Origin: Kryptolebias marmoratus
Taxonomy: Eukaryota; Chordata; Actinopteri; Cyprinodontiformes; Rivulidae
DNA length: 64,000 nt
NCBI RefSeq assembly: GCF_001649575.2
Contig: NC_051433.1
Span: 8,144,266 to 8,208,265, forward strand
Reading direction: 5' to 3'
The position numbers were made by a program, and so were the translations under genes. Positions 36,847 to 49,232 of this stretch are shown here, one piece after another; within the stretch, counting starts at the first letter, position 1; each line of letters opens with the position of its first letter. The notes beneath the pieces are model-generated. The model saw nothing but the letters and a program-made list of their open reading frames with translations, searched no databases and was not told the origin of the DNA.

Positions 36847-39800
36847 CTGCAGGTTAAACTCAAGTCCACATTCATAAACTTCAAGTGTGAACGCCTGTAC
36901 TCCTGTACTAGTACACCAAGCAGATCATTACATTTAAAATATCCAAAAAAAATCTATGGTACGTGAAAATATAGAATGAAAGCTACAGTGTAATTGATGT
37001 GGCAACACTGGGGTTTTTACATGAGTAACATATCTAAATAAACATAAATTGATTGTAAGAAAGGCCAAGTTATGTATGACTCTAACAAATCATTCCACTT
37101 GAACTACAAACTACAAAATGCATCTCTCTTGCATTCAAAAACAAAATGCTGATAAATAGTCCATTTTTCCTCTTACTGTAATGGACTGTGTACACCAAAC
37201 ACAATCTAAGCCCCACTGCTCCAGAGAATAGCACTGTAGCTACTTATCATTAACTCAGAGACACAATCAGCCCCAGGCGATCCAGCTTCCCTGCATAACC
37301 TTTTGACATTGCTGCTGGGAAGGTAAATGAGAAAAGAAGTTTGACACAGAGAGAGGGGGAGAAGTGGAGAGACCAAGAGACTTGATTACGAATAGTGCCA
37401 GGAAATGGGTAGACCAAAAAAATAACATCACAAAGAAGACTGGTAAACATATAGCTTTTAAAATAGAAAATAAAATATCCATCTCATTCACTGTTTTTTG
37501 TTCTGAGTTAACTGCCTGGAACGGGATAAGAACAATAAACTCACAACTTCAAGAGTTCCCAGCAGTTCCAGCCACTCAGACTGCATTTGGTGTGCATTTG
37601 AGCCATGCATGGGTTAACATTTTCACTGTGAGAACGGTTGGGATACTGCAACTTGGACTGGCCAGTCAGCAGAATGTTCTGAATGGGCACAATGAAAAAC
37701 CCGAAGTCCACGCTGTCGACCCAAGAATGCTTGCCTCCGTGTAATTAACTTCTCTGTGTACAGAATGAGGTACCACTGGAATAACTTTTCTCTTTCTGTT
37801 TCTATTACAGTCGTGTTTCGAAGAAGAAAAAAAATCGCATTCTGGAAATTCAATATGGAGTTTTTTTTTTTTTTCATGCCATACTTTGAAGTATCCTGTG
37901 ACTAATACAATGATTTGGAGAACATTTGAAATGGCGTGAAACACTTGAGAAAGGGTGTCCTGTTAAAACTGTCCTTATTGCTATTTGAGTATCTAATAAT
38001 ATCTGCTGCTTCTTTTATCATTGACATAATAACATAATACAAACAAGAACAATGTATAGATGTCTGTAAAACTCAATCTTAGATTTCTTACATTTCTTAA
38101 ACAATTTTGCATGTGCTGCACATGAACACATTGATGGAGTCTTTTATAAAACACTCAAACAAAAGTATATAAATAACACGTAGTAAGTTGGAACAGATGG
38201 CAGCTATGTAAAGAATAACATCTGCAAACCATTACATTATAAACCTACAGAATAACTACAGTATAATTACATGAGAGGCTCTCTCTTGGGCACTGTGCAA
38301 TTAGAGGGGAGAGGGATGAGGAGAAAGTGGAACATCTACAGTAATCTATCCAACTTCATTTCACCAGAGTGATTCTGCCCGGGGGTATGCACAAGTCATA
38401 ATGCATTTGACAAATAGTCTCCCACTAAAACAGGCATTTGCGAAGAAGTGGCCTTCAGCACTGGTACACACAGCTGAGTGTACGCTGAGCAAACAAGCCT
38501 CCCACTCAGTGAGGAAAGATACAGAGAGACTTCAAAAAGATTAGGAGAAATCTTGGGCGAAAAGTGAAGATGACTCACTGTGATTGTGCAAGTGTGGGAC
38601 AATGCAACTTGGATGGAGTTAAGAAGAGCAACAGAGCCGTGGGGTTCTTAGCAAAAACAAAAATCAATGCTCATCTCATATGTTTTTCTTTGCATTGTTC
38701 AGAAAAGTGGATGCATATACTGTAGAAGCACAATGGTTTATCTTTCTTCCATGATCTCTTAAGCATTCTTTTGATAAGAAATCTGATTTTCTTCTGAAAA
38801 ATTAGGGCATTATCTTTTGAATGAGAGACCTGAGTGCTGCAACTGGACAGTTGCCCATTCTCCCATCTAGCAATCAAGTAATGTAGTAAAACAATTTGGT
38901 TGCCATAATGATTTTAGTGTTGAATTTTCAGTTAACTTAAACAGGTGCTAACATAACATTTTGAATTCAGGATATAGATCGCAGTGCAATTGTTCCTCAT
39001 GCAGTGGTTTGAAAATATTGTGTCCATCTTGTTTATTTAAAAAACATGGCTCAAACAGGAATAATGCCCCACTTGAACTTAACACAATCTGAACATTACG
39101 ATACCTATGCCAGTAACATGTAATGCCCAATTGTATTTGTTTTAGCGGCTGGATTGTTTTTGTTGATGTTTAAATTCCAAGCAAACCCTTACTCAAAATT
39201 CAAAGCACATTTATATATTTGTGGCATTCAATCATTCTGTCAGAGTGATCCATATTCCTGTCATGCATCAATCAACCATCAGTTTGAATGTGGTCAATCA
39301 GCTTAAACCGGTTTCAGCTTGCACATTCTTCACATTCCTTGTTTAATAACCCCTTTAGGTAGAAAACCAAAAGAATACGTCTTGTTACTGTTTATGCATG
39401 TGTATTTATAGTCATTCTTGCAAAGCCTAACGGTCACTCTCATAAATAAGTGTGTTATGAGTTTACACCGCTAGACCAGGAAGTGATGGTGTTTTAATAT
39501 ATAGATTGCCTCACTTAGTTTTATGCGCACTTCCTGATTGGTGTTTTTAAAATTGTGCTGTTATGTATAATCACATTTTTGGTTTTCACACCTTTCAGGA
39601 GGCCGTAGAAAGTTCTAGACTTAAAAGCCTGTTTCACTGTTGCACATGCAATTCGTAGACTGAAAATATTATGATGACAGCAAAATAACGAAAAAAATAC
39701 ATTTAAAAAAAATTTTAATCATCTTTGCAAGCCTCACTACTTGGAGCTGAGGTCATTTAAAATACCTATGTTTTGACATGAGGTTAGAATTCAGACTGAA

Positions 39801-41683
39801 ATAAACCTGCCAAAGACCTCCTGTATCATTCTTTTAGTTATGTGCAAAAGCGGGAGTACAGTGACTATATTGTGCCACTTTGCATCTTAGTCACAGCTGT
39901 TACGTTACTAATGACAGTGTTATACGAATCTGTCCTTCAGAGCCAAACATGTGACTCAATAGGCACTGAATCATGATAATTAGTAGTTCACTGTGTTAAA
40001 ACAACATTTCCTCAATTGTAGCCTCACTCAGAGAAAGGCAGGCACCACTGTGATCCTAAATTTACACCTGCAGCTAAACTCTGCATGCCTACTGTACGCA
40101 TTTGTGTGTGTTAGCCTTACCTACACACATGCACAGAAACACACCTACACAAGCCTGATAGTTGCAACTTAATCATGAGGGTACCCCTGCTGCCTGGGCG
40201 CCCATTTATTAATCAACTAATTTTAGGTTTCATTATAATATGAACAAATTGCACTTTTTGATGTTATTAATGATAAAGAGTTAGAATGCGACATTAGTCA
40301 ATGCATGCAATGTAATTTTTAAACCTCTTTGCAAGTGACTGCCTGTGTGTGTGTGTGCCGCTACCTGCATGTGTAATACATACAGGTAACTGTGAACAGG
40401 AGAGATTAACAATCCAAATATTGCATTGTGTTATAACATTTCACATGCATCACTTTGTCATCGGCAAATATAACTGCCTGCTGGCTTTCCTCCAGGTGCT
40501 AAGGCAAGCAAACCCATGTCAATGGCTGAGGATCTAGGGTAATGCCTTCTTCTAACGCTCCCCAGTGTAGGTGCAAGCAAATGTTTGCACAAGTTTTACC
40601 TGGACCACAAGAAAAAAAGAGCTTGCCTTAAATGACTTGTAATTTTGGACTAGGTCTGCAAGTAGGTTTATTTGTTTGTGTTTAAAGGCAGTGTCAGTGA
40701 CAGTGAACGCCACATGAAAACAGTCAAATTATACAATAGGCCTACGACTCTCCTTAGAAATGTTCAGGAAAACAGGACAAAACTAAGAGTGACAATTAAT
40801 TAAATAGTTTATTGTTTCTTCCTTTGGAGATGGAATATACATATGAATGATTGGGCTTAAAACTCTGTCAATTGGCAACACTTTGAAAATGCTGTTACTA
40901 TAAACCTGACATTTAAAAACGTATGCTTAAGAATTTCAACCTACTATAGTATATGTTTTCGACGAGCAGTAAGAAGATAATTCCTAAAAACAATATTATG
41001 CGTAATGCAAATGTTGCATTTTTACGCACAAAAGTAGACACCGAGTGCGCAACACTCTCTATTTCTCATCGAAATAATAGCATAAAGAAAACAAACGGAT
41101 ATGAAGCAGAAACAGATCTTCTTATGGACCAGCCACACAGCTCGCAGTCAAAACCCCATTTTCTACGCTGATGATTGTTTATTGGTTGAACTGTGCACGG
41201 GCCATCACCATGTGGGGACTTGTTTGAGGCAGATAACAGCGCCTTTACGCAATTAGCATAGATAAGTTTTAGTCATAAAGGGAAGTTTGCTGAAGTAAAT
41301 ATTATCAGTTGAGCCGCAATCATGCTCACATTGAGTGTTTGTTCAGCTTGATCTGAGAAAAAAAAGCACCTCTGAGAGAGAGCAGCGCGCTCCAACTCAC
41401 GCGGCACAACAGTTTTATTAAATACATAATTATAAAATGCAACTAAAAGAATCTCCACGGGCACGATTTTAGAGCAGGTGTCGGTAAAAACAAAGCAAAA
41501 ATAATGCACAAACTTTACAGATGACCTACTGCAGCCTGTAGATTCATGACTTAATTATCCCCAGGGAACCAAAAGTGCCGGATCATACGGCCATGTGAAA
41601 TCAATGGAGTTCTCTGCGCGTTTGCATCTGAAACTAACACATTTCACCGAGTTTAAGACTGGAAAGTGGAGATAATGGTTTAC

Positions 41684-41776
41684 CTTGTTGGAATGGTAAT
41701 AGTCCAGACTGGGGTCGGTCGGTAATGTACATGAACCCACGCTGGAATTGGGAGCTGGATAAAATCTGACGTCCAT
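41684..41776 (-). CDS. tox2: First coding exon of a TOX-family HMG-box transcription factor (probably tox2)
   Basis: Thirty-one codons run from an ATG in good context (G at -3, G at +4) to a donor reading AACAAG|gtaaac. The peptide starts MDVRFYP and ends LDYYHSNK. From family knowledge, TOX, TOX2 and TOX3 begin MDVRFYP or MDVRLYP, and the first exon of TOX2 ends LDYYH-x-x-K, with the next exon starting FDG. The boundary here falls after that lysine in phase 0, as expected. TOX ends this exon with YYCNK and TOX3 is more different, so tox2 is the best fit; a fish tox paralogue is the alternative. TOX proteins are nuclear DNA-binding regulators with an acidic N-terminal region, a lysine-rich nuclear signal and one HMG box; this exon covers only the extreme N-terminus. 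No FDG exon, IPPITPP motif or HMG box was found to the left, so the gene is partial here. An out-of-frame ATG at 41800-41802 opens an upstream reading frame that overlaps the whole exon and could reduce translation. Confidence 0.85.
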
Positions 41777-42420
41777 CTCAGAGTCCGCAAGACTGAAGGC
41801 ATGAAAGCGTAGCTCCAAAAAAAAAAAAAAAAAAGTGTGCGATTTCTCTTTCCCCCTGCACGCACAGTCTCTCCCTCTCCTTCTGTTTTGTGTGTCAAAC
41901 CGAGCAAAAAGTGCTACGAGAGGACGAGAACCGGCTCTCTCCGGGCGTTCAGCTTCTATGTCCGTCCCTGAGATACTTCAGCACTAATCTCTGGGCATTC
42001 AGCGCGATGATGCTCTAACATCCCTGTAAAGTTCACTTGGAGAGAGGGAGAAAGGAGAGGGCAGCTTCCCCGCCGCGGCAATCACAGAAACTAACAAGAA
42101 GGACACTTTTTGTGAAGTTGTCTGAGGACGAGCCGAGCCCCGGTGGGTCGCAGGCAAAGATGCAGAGGTGATCGTGTTGCTCCCAAAGCGCCCGTTCGCT
42201 CCCTCCCAGGTTCCCAGACGCTCTGTAGCTTTTGTCATGCGGGAGCGCATCTGATGGGTCCATGCGCTTCGGTCCTCTCCGCGGCCGCTCGGCTGCGACC
42301 TCTACCGGTCAGAGGGAGGGGGGACAGGTAGACGAGTCGAGAGCCAGTCGTTTTAGAAAAAAAAAAAAATCCCTGAAGGAATGCATATCGCCCGCCGCCG
42401 TTCACGATAGAGCCGCCATA
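41777..42420 (-). promoter_or_regulatory. CpG-rich promoter and 5' UTR region of the tox2-like gene
   Basis: The block from about 41860 to 42420 is clearly richer in G+C and CpG than the AT-rich surroundings, with runs such as CCGCGGC and GCGGCCGCTCGGC. It sits directly 5' of the minus-strand start codon. No TATA box is evident at a useful spacing, which suits a CpG-island promoter of a developmental regulator. The transcription start cannot be placed. A run of 18 T on the minus strand (41817-41834) lies about 40 nt before the ATG; it is either in the 5' UTR or part of a polypyrimidine tract if a further 5' exon exists. The block ends where an interspersed repeat begins near 42440. Confidence 0.6.
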
Positions 42421-42439
42421 GCCACCTCTTGGCGGATGT

Positions 42440-43290
42440 GTTGAGGATCACTCTCAGTCACATAAACGAGATCATCTGTAATTTTGAGCAATGACAATTT
42501 TTGTGATGGTAAAAATAGATTAGCTGTGGCGGCCATCTTGAATTGGGTTGATTCCAGATGTCGGTCAGTGGTAAATATACAACCAGTAATCAATGTCTAA
42601 AAGTTTCATTAACATCCCTCCATGGTTCATGAGCTAAATTGCTAAAAAACAATCAGGGTTGACTAAGAGTTAATACCATAGTTTTAAGCAAAGATGTCAT
42701 TCAGTGGATTGCACTATGAGCATGTGTTAATGACCCTCAGCTACTACCACACTACGTTTTAGCTCAGCATAAACTGACTGACAATAGCAATTTTTGTATT
42801 TGTTAATAGCTAATGATTGGGTCTAAGGGGCATCTTAAAAAGGGGTGATGCCAAAATTTAATTAATTGTAGATATACATCCAGAGATTACTTTCTGACAG
42901 TTTCATTTAAATCAGTCCAGTGGCTCATGAGATATTTTGCCAATAGACGAACAGGGTTGCCACCAGCAATTAAAATAAAGGTTTTAGGCAAAGATCGTTT
43001 ACAATGTGTAGTGCTTGAAGTATGGGTTGAGAAGTACTCTCAGCTACTGCCACACCAAATTTTAGCTTAATATCTGTGAAATTTGTTGGGTTATAGCCAT
43101 CTTTGTGTTTGCTAAGGTTGCTTAGCTGTAGTAGCTTTTGGAAATGGGTCAGATCCAACACTTAATGACTTGTACATGATTGTTACAGTGATTGTGTTTT
43201 TTGGGAGTTTCACTAAAATTAATCGAGTTGCTCATTAGATATTTTGCTAGAAGTTCAGACAAACACATACACACCCAGACCATGGCAAAA
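42440..43290 (+). repeat. Dispersed repeat: three tandem ~280-bp units
   Basis: Three diverged units start near 42440, 42720 and 43015. Each carries, in order, ctctcagctactaccacac (absent or altered in unit 1), attttagctcaatatctg, a gagttatagccatttttgtg-like segment, ggcggccatcttgaattggg, gtagatatacatccagagat, actttctgacagtttcat and ggttcatgagatattttgct. The third unit ends in agacaaacacatacacac. It begins directly at the edge of the CpG-rich promoter block. Confidence 0.75.
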
Positions 43291-46200
43291 CCATAATCAT
43301 CCTCCCTTCTCAGTTGTCAGGACAGAACAGTCACAATAAAGTCACTGTGCTTCTCTAGTTGGTGGTTAGAATGTCATAAGACTGGTTTAAAGATGGTATC
43401 AAACTGCTAAATTGTAAGTAAATAAAAAGTTATTTGAAAAGGATCAAGTAACTACTTTCTCTGCTATACATGTAAATAAAAATATATATTTCACTCATTG
43501 TAAATGTATTTTTAATAGAGCTAGTGTTAACTATTTTATCAATTATCAATAATATTTAAAGACTCTGCATATGGAGATGTCTGATATTTGTTAAAATTAC
43601 TCACTCATTATTTAGACAGAAAGAAGCTGGATTTACTTTGCTTTTGGGTTAAAGTTCTGACCCAAAGGCCAGAAATTTACATTTTAAAAAAAGGTTTCTT
43701 GGCGTTTAAAATAGATAAGAATTAGGGGACCTAAAAAGTCTGTGTTACTTGTTTAATTGTATTAATTTTCATTTCATGACAGATTTACCATGATACGGAA
43801 TTTTACGTCCCACTTCTAAGCTAAAAGGCAATTATTTTGAGATTGAGAGTTTCATCATGAAAACAGATTGTATTTAGAATACTAGATTTTTTAAGTCCGT
43901 AAAATTAATTGTGTAATAATTTAGATTCTAAACAAAATACACTGTGTGTGCTGTTAGACAGCAAACTGAAAATACAAAAAAAGTATTAGTTTAAGACATT
44001 CGCAGTTCTTTATGTGTGACAGGAGTCTCGTTAAAAACCAGCAGACATTTATTTTAAATGAAAATCTTTAAAGTTGCTGTGGTTTGTCTTGTCTCATTTT
44101 TCTTTTGTTCTTTCATAATGTGACTGCCTGAAATGTCACTGAATGTGTGTTAAAGCAGATATGACAGTACTGGATATTAGGAACGACAGGTAGAGTCACT
44201 GAAGAAAAATGCTAAACTGCAGACAAAAAAAACAAAAAAAAAAGTGCATAGCAGGCATGTTTTTGTTGTAAGGCCAGTAACATATGTGCTCTCATCAGTA
44301 GATGTCCAAAAGAAGACAAAGTATATTACTTTTGTCTTTTTGTTTTTTTATTTACTTTCCTTAAGTATGTTAAAGTCTTTATATAGATATGAAAGGTCCT
44401 ATTTTTCTCCTGAGAAATAAATAATCCAGAGAATCTTGAAATGTTTCATCTGTAAATGCAGACATTTCTTCCCCTGCCAGCATCACTCACACTCACATAA
44501 TAACTATAGTGTTTTTTTCTTACATGCCTCAACTTCAGAAGGTGCTGCTATCTGGCAAAGCAGCATTTTTAACTAATCAGAACTGAGTCTAACAGGAGGG
44601 AGGATTTAAAGAGACAGGAGCTAAAACTGAGCATTTCAAAAAGAACATGGCAAGAGGTGCTGCAGCAGAGCACACTGAGATATAAATTATGTGGGGATTT
44701 TTGTTTGTTTGTATTCTTAGCATTAACAAATTAATTTTTTTCCCTAAATAGCTCTTAAAGAAATTATTAATGCAATAGTAAGGATGACAAAGGCTGATAA
44801 AAGCTGAACAAGTGTGAAAATAATTGACAATTTTAAAGCATTTTTTTAAGTATAAATTTTTGTTTTATAACACTTTCAAAAATCTTATATTAAACTTTTA
44901 ATCAGTTTGACAGCACTTGATATATTGCGAAATACTTGCAGATAATTATGCATCTACATCTCTTAAACTCTTCCATTCACTTCAAACATTTCCGCCTACA
45001 GACATTTTAGATTTTTTTTTGTTGTTGTTGTTGCATCTGTGAGACAGTAGGCAGGATAATACATGCTGAGAATAGACACGATAGCTTAAAAAAAAAAAAA
45101 AACGTACTGCAACTGTGCTTGAATCTTGACCCTTGCACACACAATCACATTTACACACCTGGATGAACCCGAAGCATTCTCACACAGCAGTCGACACAAC
45201 AGGAAGTACACAAAGAACAATGTCCGACCAGAGCAGCAGAGAGTTACAGAAAGGAAAATAACCTCACTCACAGTCAAACTTGTATCACACTGTTTGTTAA
45301 GAGTGGGGATTTTGTTATGTACTCAGTCATATGTGTCATTAAAGTGTTTTCAGATGATACATTTTAGTTACTGTATGGACTTTTCTTTCTGCGCCTTGAG
45401 TGTCTGTGTTGGTGGTTATGTGCCAAAGTGAGTTTCTGTTAACCAAACTGCTATTGTCATCCCAGTGGGTGACTCTTTGGCCCCCTCAGGACTGCCTCTG
45501 CTTGTGTAGTTATTACACAGCATGGTGGCTCTGGCCTTGAGGTGTGAGCCTGCTTTAATACCAGGCACAGATGGGTTGCACTGTGGGCTTGCTGCTCAGG
45601 CTGTCCAAACTCCAAACTCATAAGGTTAACAGTTACAAGGATACCAATTCTTCTCTTTTTTTTTAACTTTCAGGTGGTTGTCTGTGTTTTCTGCCCGTCT
45701 GTCACTTTCTGTCACACTCAGTTTTTTTTTCTGTCGCTGTAACAGCAGAGGATACAGTACACGGGGGTATCTGGCACAAGAAATGTTGTAGTTTTGAGAA
45801 TTGGCCAGTGAGAGAAGAAACTGTGCCACATAGAAGAAGTCAGCTGTGAGATAAAGATGTAAAGACTGAGGCAAGGTCCATGTGGGTAGCAGATTATAAT
45901 ATGTGAAAACATGAAAAACGACAAGATGGAGGCAAAGGCCCTGTAGAGGCTTTAACAATTTAGGAAAAACTTTCTGTTGGAGGAAGTGAATCATATCATT
46001 TGGGTTTCCATCATCAAAAATGTGTTTAGATTCAGAGTAATTAGTGACTAACTATTATTATTTCCATGGTAAGAGCTCCTGCTGTGTCATCAGGAATCAA
46101 AGGGAAACGTAAAACATTGTTTTTCATAAACCCTTGTTTTTCATAAACCCTTGTAACTCTGCCTCTACTAAGATGATGTAAAGTTTTCTGAACTTTGCAG

Positions 46201-49100
46201 TTTTTTTTTTTAAATCAACTTTCTGTGCGTAGAGGAATAACTGACAGAAGTGAATTACATGCAAACATAAAGTTAACCAATTTTTGGAAAAAAAAAAAAA
46301 AGAACAACGCCTTCCTTCTGTACAGGTTTACTGAAGTTTAAACAATTGCACAAAAGAGGCATGTGATCAAATACATAGTAACTCAGCCTTGCATTGGTGA
46401 TTCTCTGCTTAAAATTGTAAATAGTACAAAGTATATTTCAGACATAATTGATCAAAAAATTATGTAAGTTGTGTGTTTTTTTTTTAATATTCACACTGAT
46501 AAATAACTGTGGCTGGATTTGTCATACTACTGACTGGTTTCTCAGGTCAGCAACACTAAAGTGTTGTGTGTCTGTCAGAGAAAATAAAATTGCAGCATTT
46601 GTTGGGAACATAAACATAAAAAAAGAAAACCATGTTCTGTCTGCAATAAGTTCTACTTGTGCAACAGACACCCACAAATGTGTGAAACAACAAAGACGAG
46701 GCTGTGATGACACATCCCAGCTTGTCCACTGTAAACATAACAATCACTTCAAACTGAATGGCAACCACACAAGGATCACATTCGTTTTAGATACAGGTGT
46801 TTTTTTTGCATAGTTAGTTATCCAAATAATTTACTAAAGCTTAACTAACTAAATGCAATAGGTTTATTTATCATTTAATGCAACACTCAGAAACCAAACA
46901 GAAGCAAAAGATTTGCCATAAACCCGTGAAAATAATTTTCTAAACTTAAAAACCTTTTGCTGAAGTGCAAAGTTTGAGGGAAATAACACTTTAAGTTAAA
47001 AAAGGTCATTTGCAAGGAAGGAGGCCTTTAGTTACCATAAATTTAAAAATATACACAAAGGGCAATAAAGCAGTGAAGAAAAGAAACAACACCATCAGTT
47101 GAAAACAGGAAGTTTGGTATGTTGTTAACCGATCCATCCACTCCACTCTCCTTATACGATGATTATGCTCTTTTAGTGATTACAGTTAACCTGAAATGCC
47201 AGATGGTTTGATAAACCGAAACCATCTGGAAAGTCATCTGTGAAAACTGTTCGTAAATTTGCAGGCACTTTCAAAAAATATTTGGCAGGTGATCGAACGA
47301 ACCATCTGCCTAGCACCCTCTACCAGCTAAGACAGTTGGTAAATCAAACTCTTACTGAATAGAAAAAAAAAAATGGATTTTTTTTTTCTTTTTTACTAAA
47401 ATGTTCACAAAAATGAGAAATAAACAGATGCATTCCTATCTCTGAAGTGTTACTGTTCACTAAATTCAGCAAGAAGCTTTGCATTCCACCTCCTCCTCCT
47501 CCACATGAAAGAGGATGCATTCAGCTACTCTCTGATCTGCAACAGATAATAAGTAACAAATGAGGTTTGCAGGTCTTATTTAATATCACTATAACAAAAG
47601 TTTCAGTTCCCCACTATTTATGGGAAGGGAAGCTGTCAAGGTACAGGTTTGTTGGTACTTTTGTCAAAGTCCATTGCAAGTTAAAAAAATTAGCCTTTTG
47701 CAAAACAGGTTAAAGCTCCTATTTAAAAACAAGGATTTTTATGTCATTTCTTATCTGTTCAAATCAATTTCATCAAGCTGTTTTAATATTTTCTCTTTAT
47801 GTAGCCTTTATGTAGAAGTTGAAATCATTAATAACTGTTTATTTTTTTCCCGCACTCATTTAGATGATGTGACTACACTGCCTTGCCTACCAGCAGTCGT
47901 TCCATGGAAGCACGTCCTGAGTACAGCAAACTGCAAAGTGATGGTAAACAGGAAATAGTTCAATAGGACCATTAAGCACAGAGATGACTCACTATTGTCC
48001 TGAATTTACACAAAAAACACGCTGTTTTTGGAGCGCTGCACAGAAGCCGTGTGTTTGTAGGTAAAATAATGATAATAAAAAACATCCTGAAACATTTTAT
48101 GCTAAAATAAAATTGACCTTTGCTTTTGATTTGTGTCATTTGTGCTCTGCAAATCATTTTGTGAAAGAGCAGCATTGTGAATAAGTTTTGTAAATGCCTT
48201 TATGAGTGACTTTGCTTTTCATACAATGAATGTCACTTTATGCCAATTTAGGCTGCAACAGACTGGCACTGAGGTGATTAATTTTTCTACTTTCACATTT
48301 CCACTCAACTCCAGTTACATGAATGTATAAAAAATAATCACTCAGGTCAGTAATTTGTTGGTTCTCCTCAAGTGTGTTTTAAAAACCTGTTTATCTCTTT
48401 GGAACTACAGAGGTGTGGCCATACATACAAAATTACAAAACAAATTTAGATTAGACTTTATCACCAGATTGTCAAAACAAACAGTTGAAATGAAAATATG
48501 AGGATAACGAAAACTAATTAATGCTTGACATCTAGTCTTTCTTGTTTCAGCGTGGTTTTGTGTTGTGTAAATGTCATATTTCCTTAGAGATTAGAGTTTG
48601 TAAGATGTGCCATACAAAAAGACATGTAACATGAGAAAACTTGGATTTGAAATGAAATGACATTAAAGTTTCACAAACACTTTATGAAAGAGAATCACCT
48701 GAATGACGTGTGGATAAAATATATTGCGTGTCACTTCTGGAATAGCAACAATTATGCCACAGAATTCTCTGCAGAATTAGCACTTCTCTTTACCAAAGCA
48801 CAGCTGAGTTTTGTATCAAAGCTTGTGTGAATAAATTGTGTGTGAGGCCATGGCAGGCGCACCACAAAGGGCTGTTCAGTGGTGAACCTTTGCTAACCTT
48901 TTCTGGCCACTGACATTCAATAATGAGACTATGTTGTCTCTTGTTCCTTGGGACAATCGTCCATTGAAACAAAAGCCATTCATGGACTCTGCTCCACCCT
49001 CTGCCTGACCCTTTTCCATATGCTGGTGCATTTCTCCAGATGTAAACCACATCAAATTGATCATTTGTTAAAAGATAAACTAACTAGATTATATATCATT

Positions 49101-49232
49101 TGTTGTTCTTTGATGGACTTGCAACCTGTCCAGGGTGTAACCTACTTCTTGCACAGTGACTGCTTGAGACAGGTACCAGCTCCCATCGACCCAGAAAGGA
49201 ATAAGATGGTAAAGAAAATGGATGGATGAATG
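49101..49232 (+). repeat. Truncated retroposon 3' tail
   Basis: The sequence tgatggacttgcaacctgtc, cagggtgtaacctacttctt, caccagctcccatcgaccc and aagaaaatggatggatgaat matches the same fish retroposon 3' end as at 6287-6603, here on the plus strand and 5' truncated, as is usual for reverse-transcribed insertions. Confidence 0.75.

Larger units (their letters stand above)
1..41683 (-). other. Presumed first intron of the tox2-like gene (left part of the window)
   Basis: The donor at 41678-41683 opens an intron that must run beyond the left edge, because no exon with the expected downstream TOX motifs (FDG start, IPPITPP, HMG box) was recognised on the minus strand. The sequence is mostly AT-rich with many short A or T runs. 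Long first introns are typical of TOX genes. Stretches not listed separately (about 1-4700, 7270-10150, 19000-21850, 30000-33450, 37900-41500) hold only short chance reading frames, simple repeats and unrecognised unique sequence. If the weaker exon candidates in this region are real, the intron is divided by cassette exons. Confidence 0.6.

Noticed and set aside
37364..37744. 126-codon plus-strand frame
   Set aside because: AT-driven composition, no domain and no splice context; length is within chance expectation for this much sequence.
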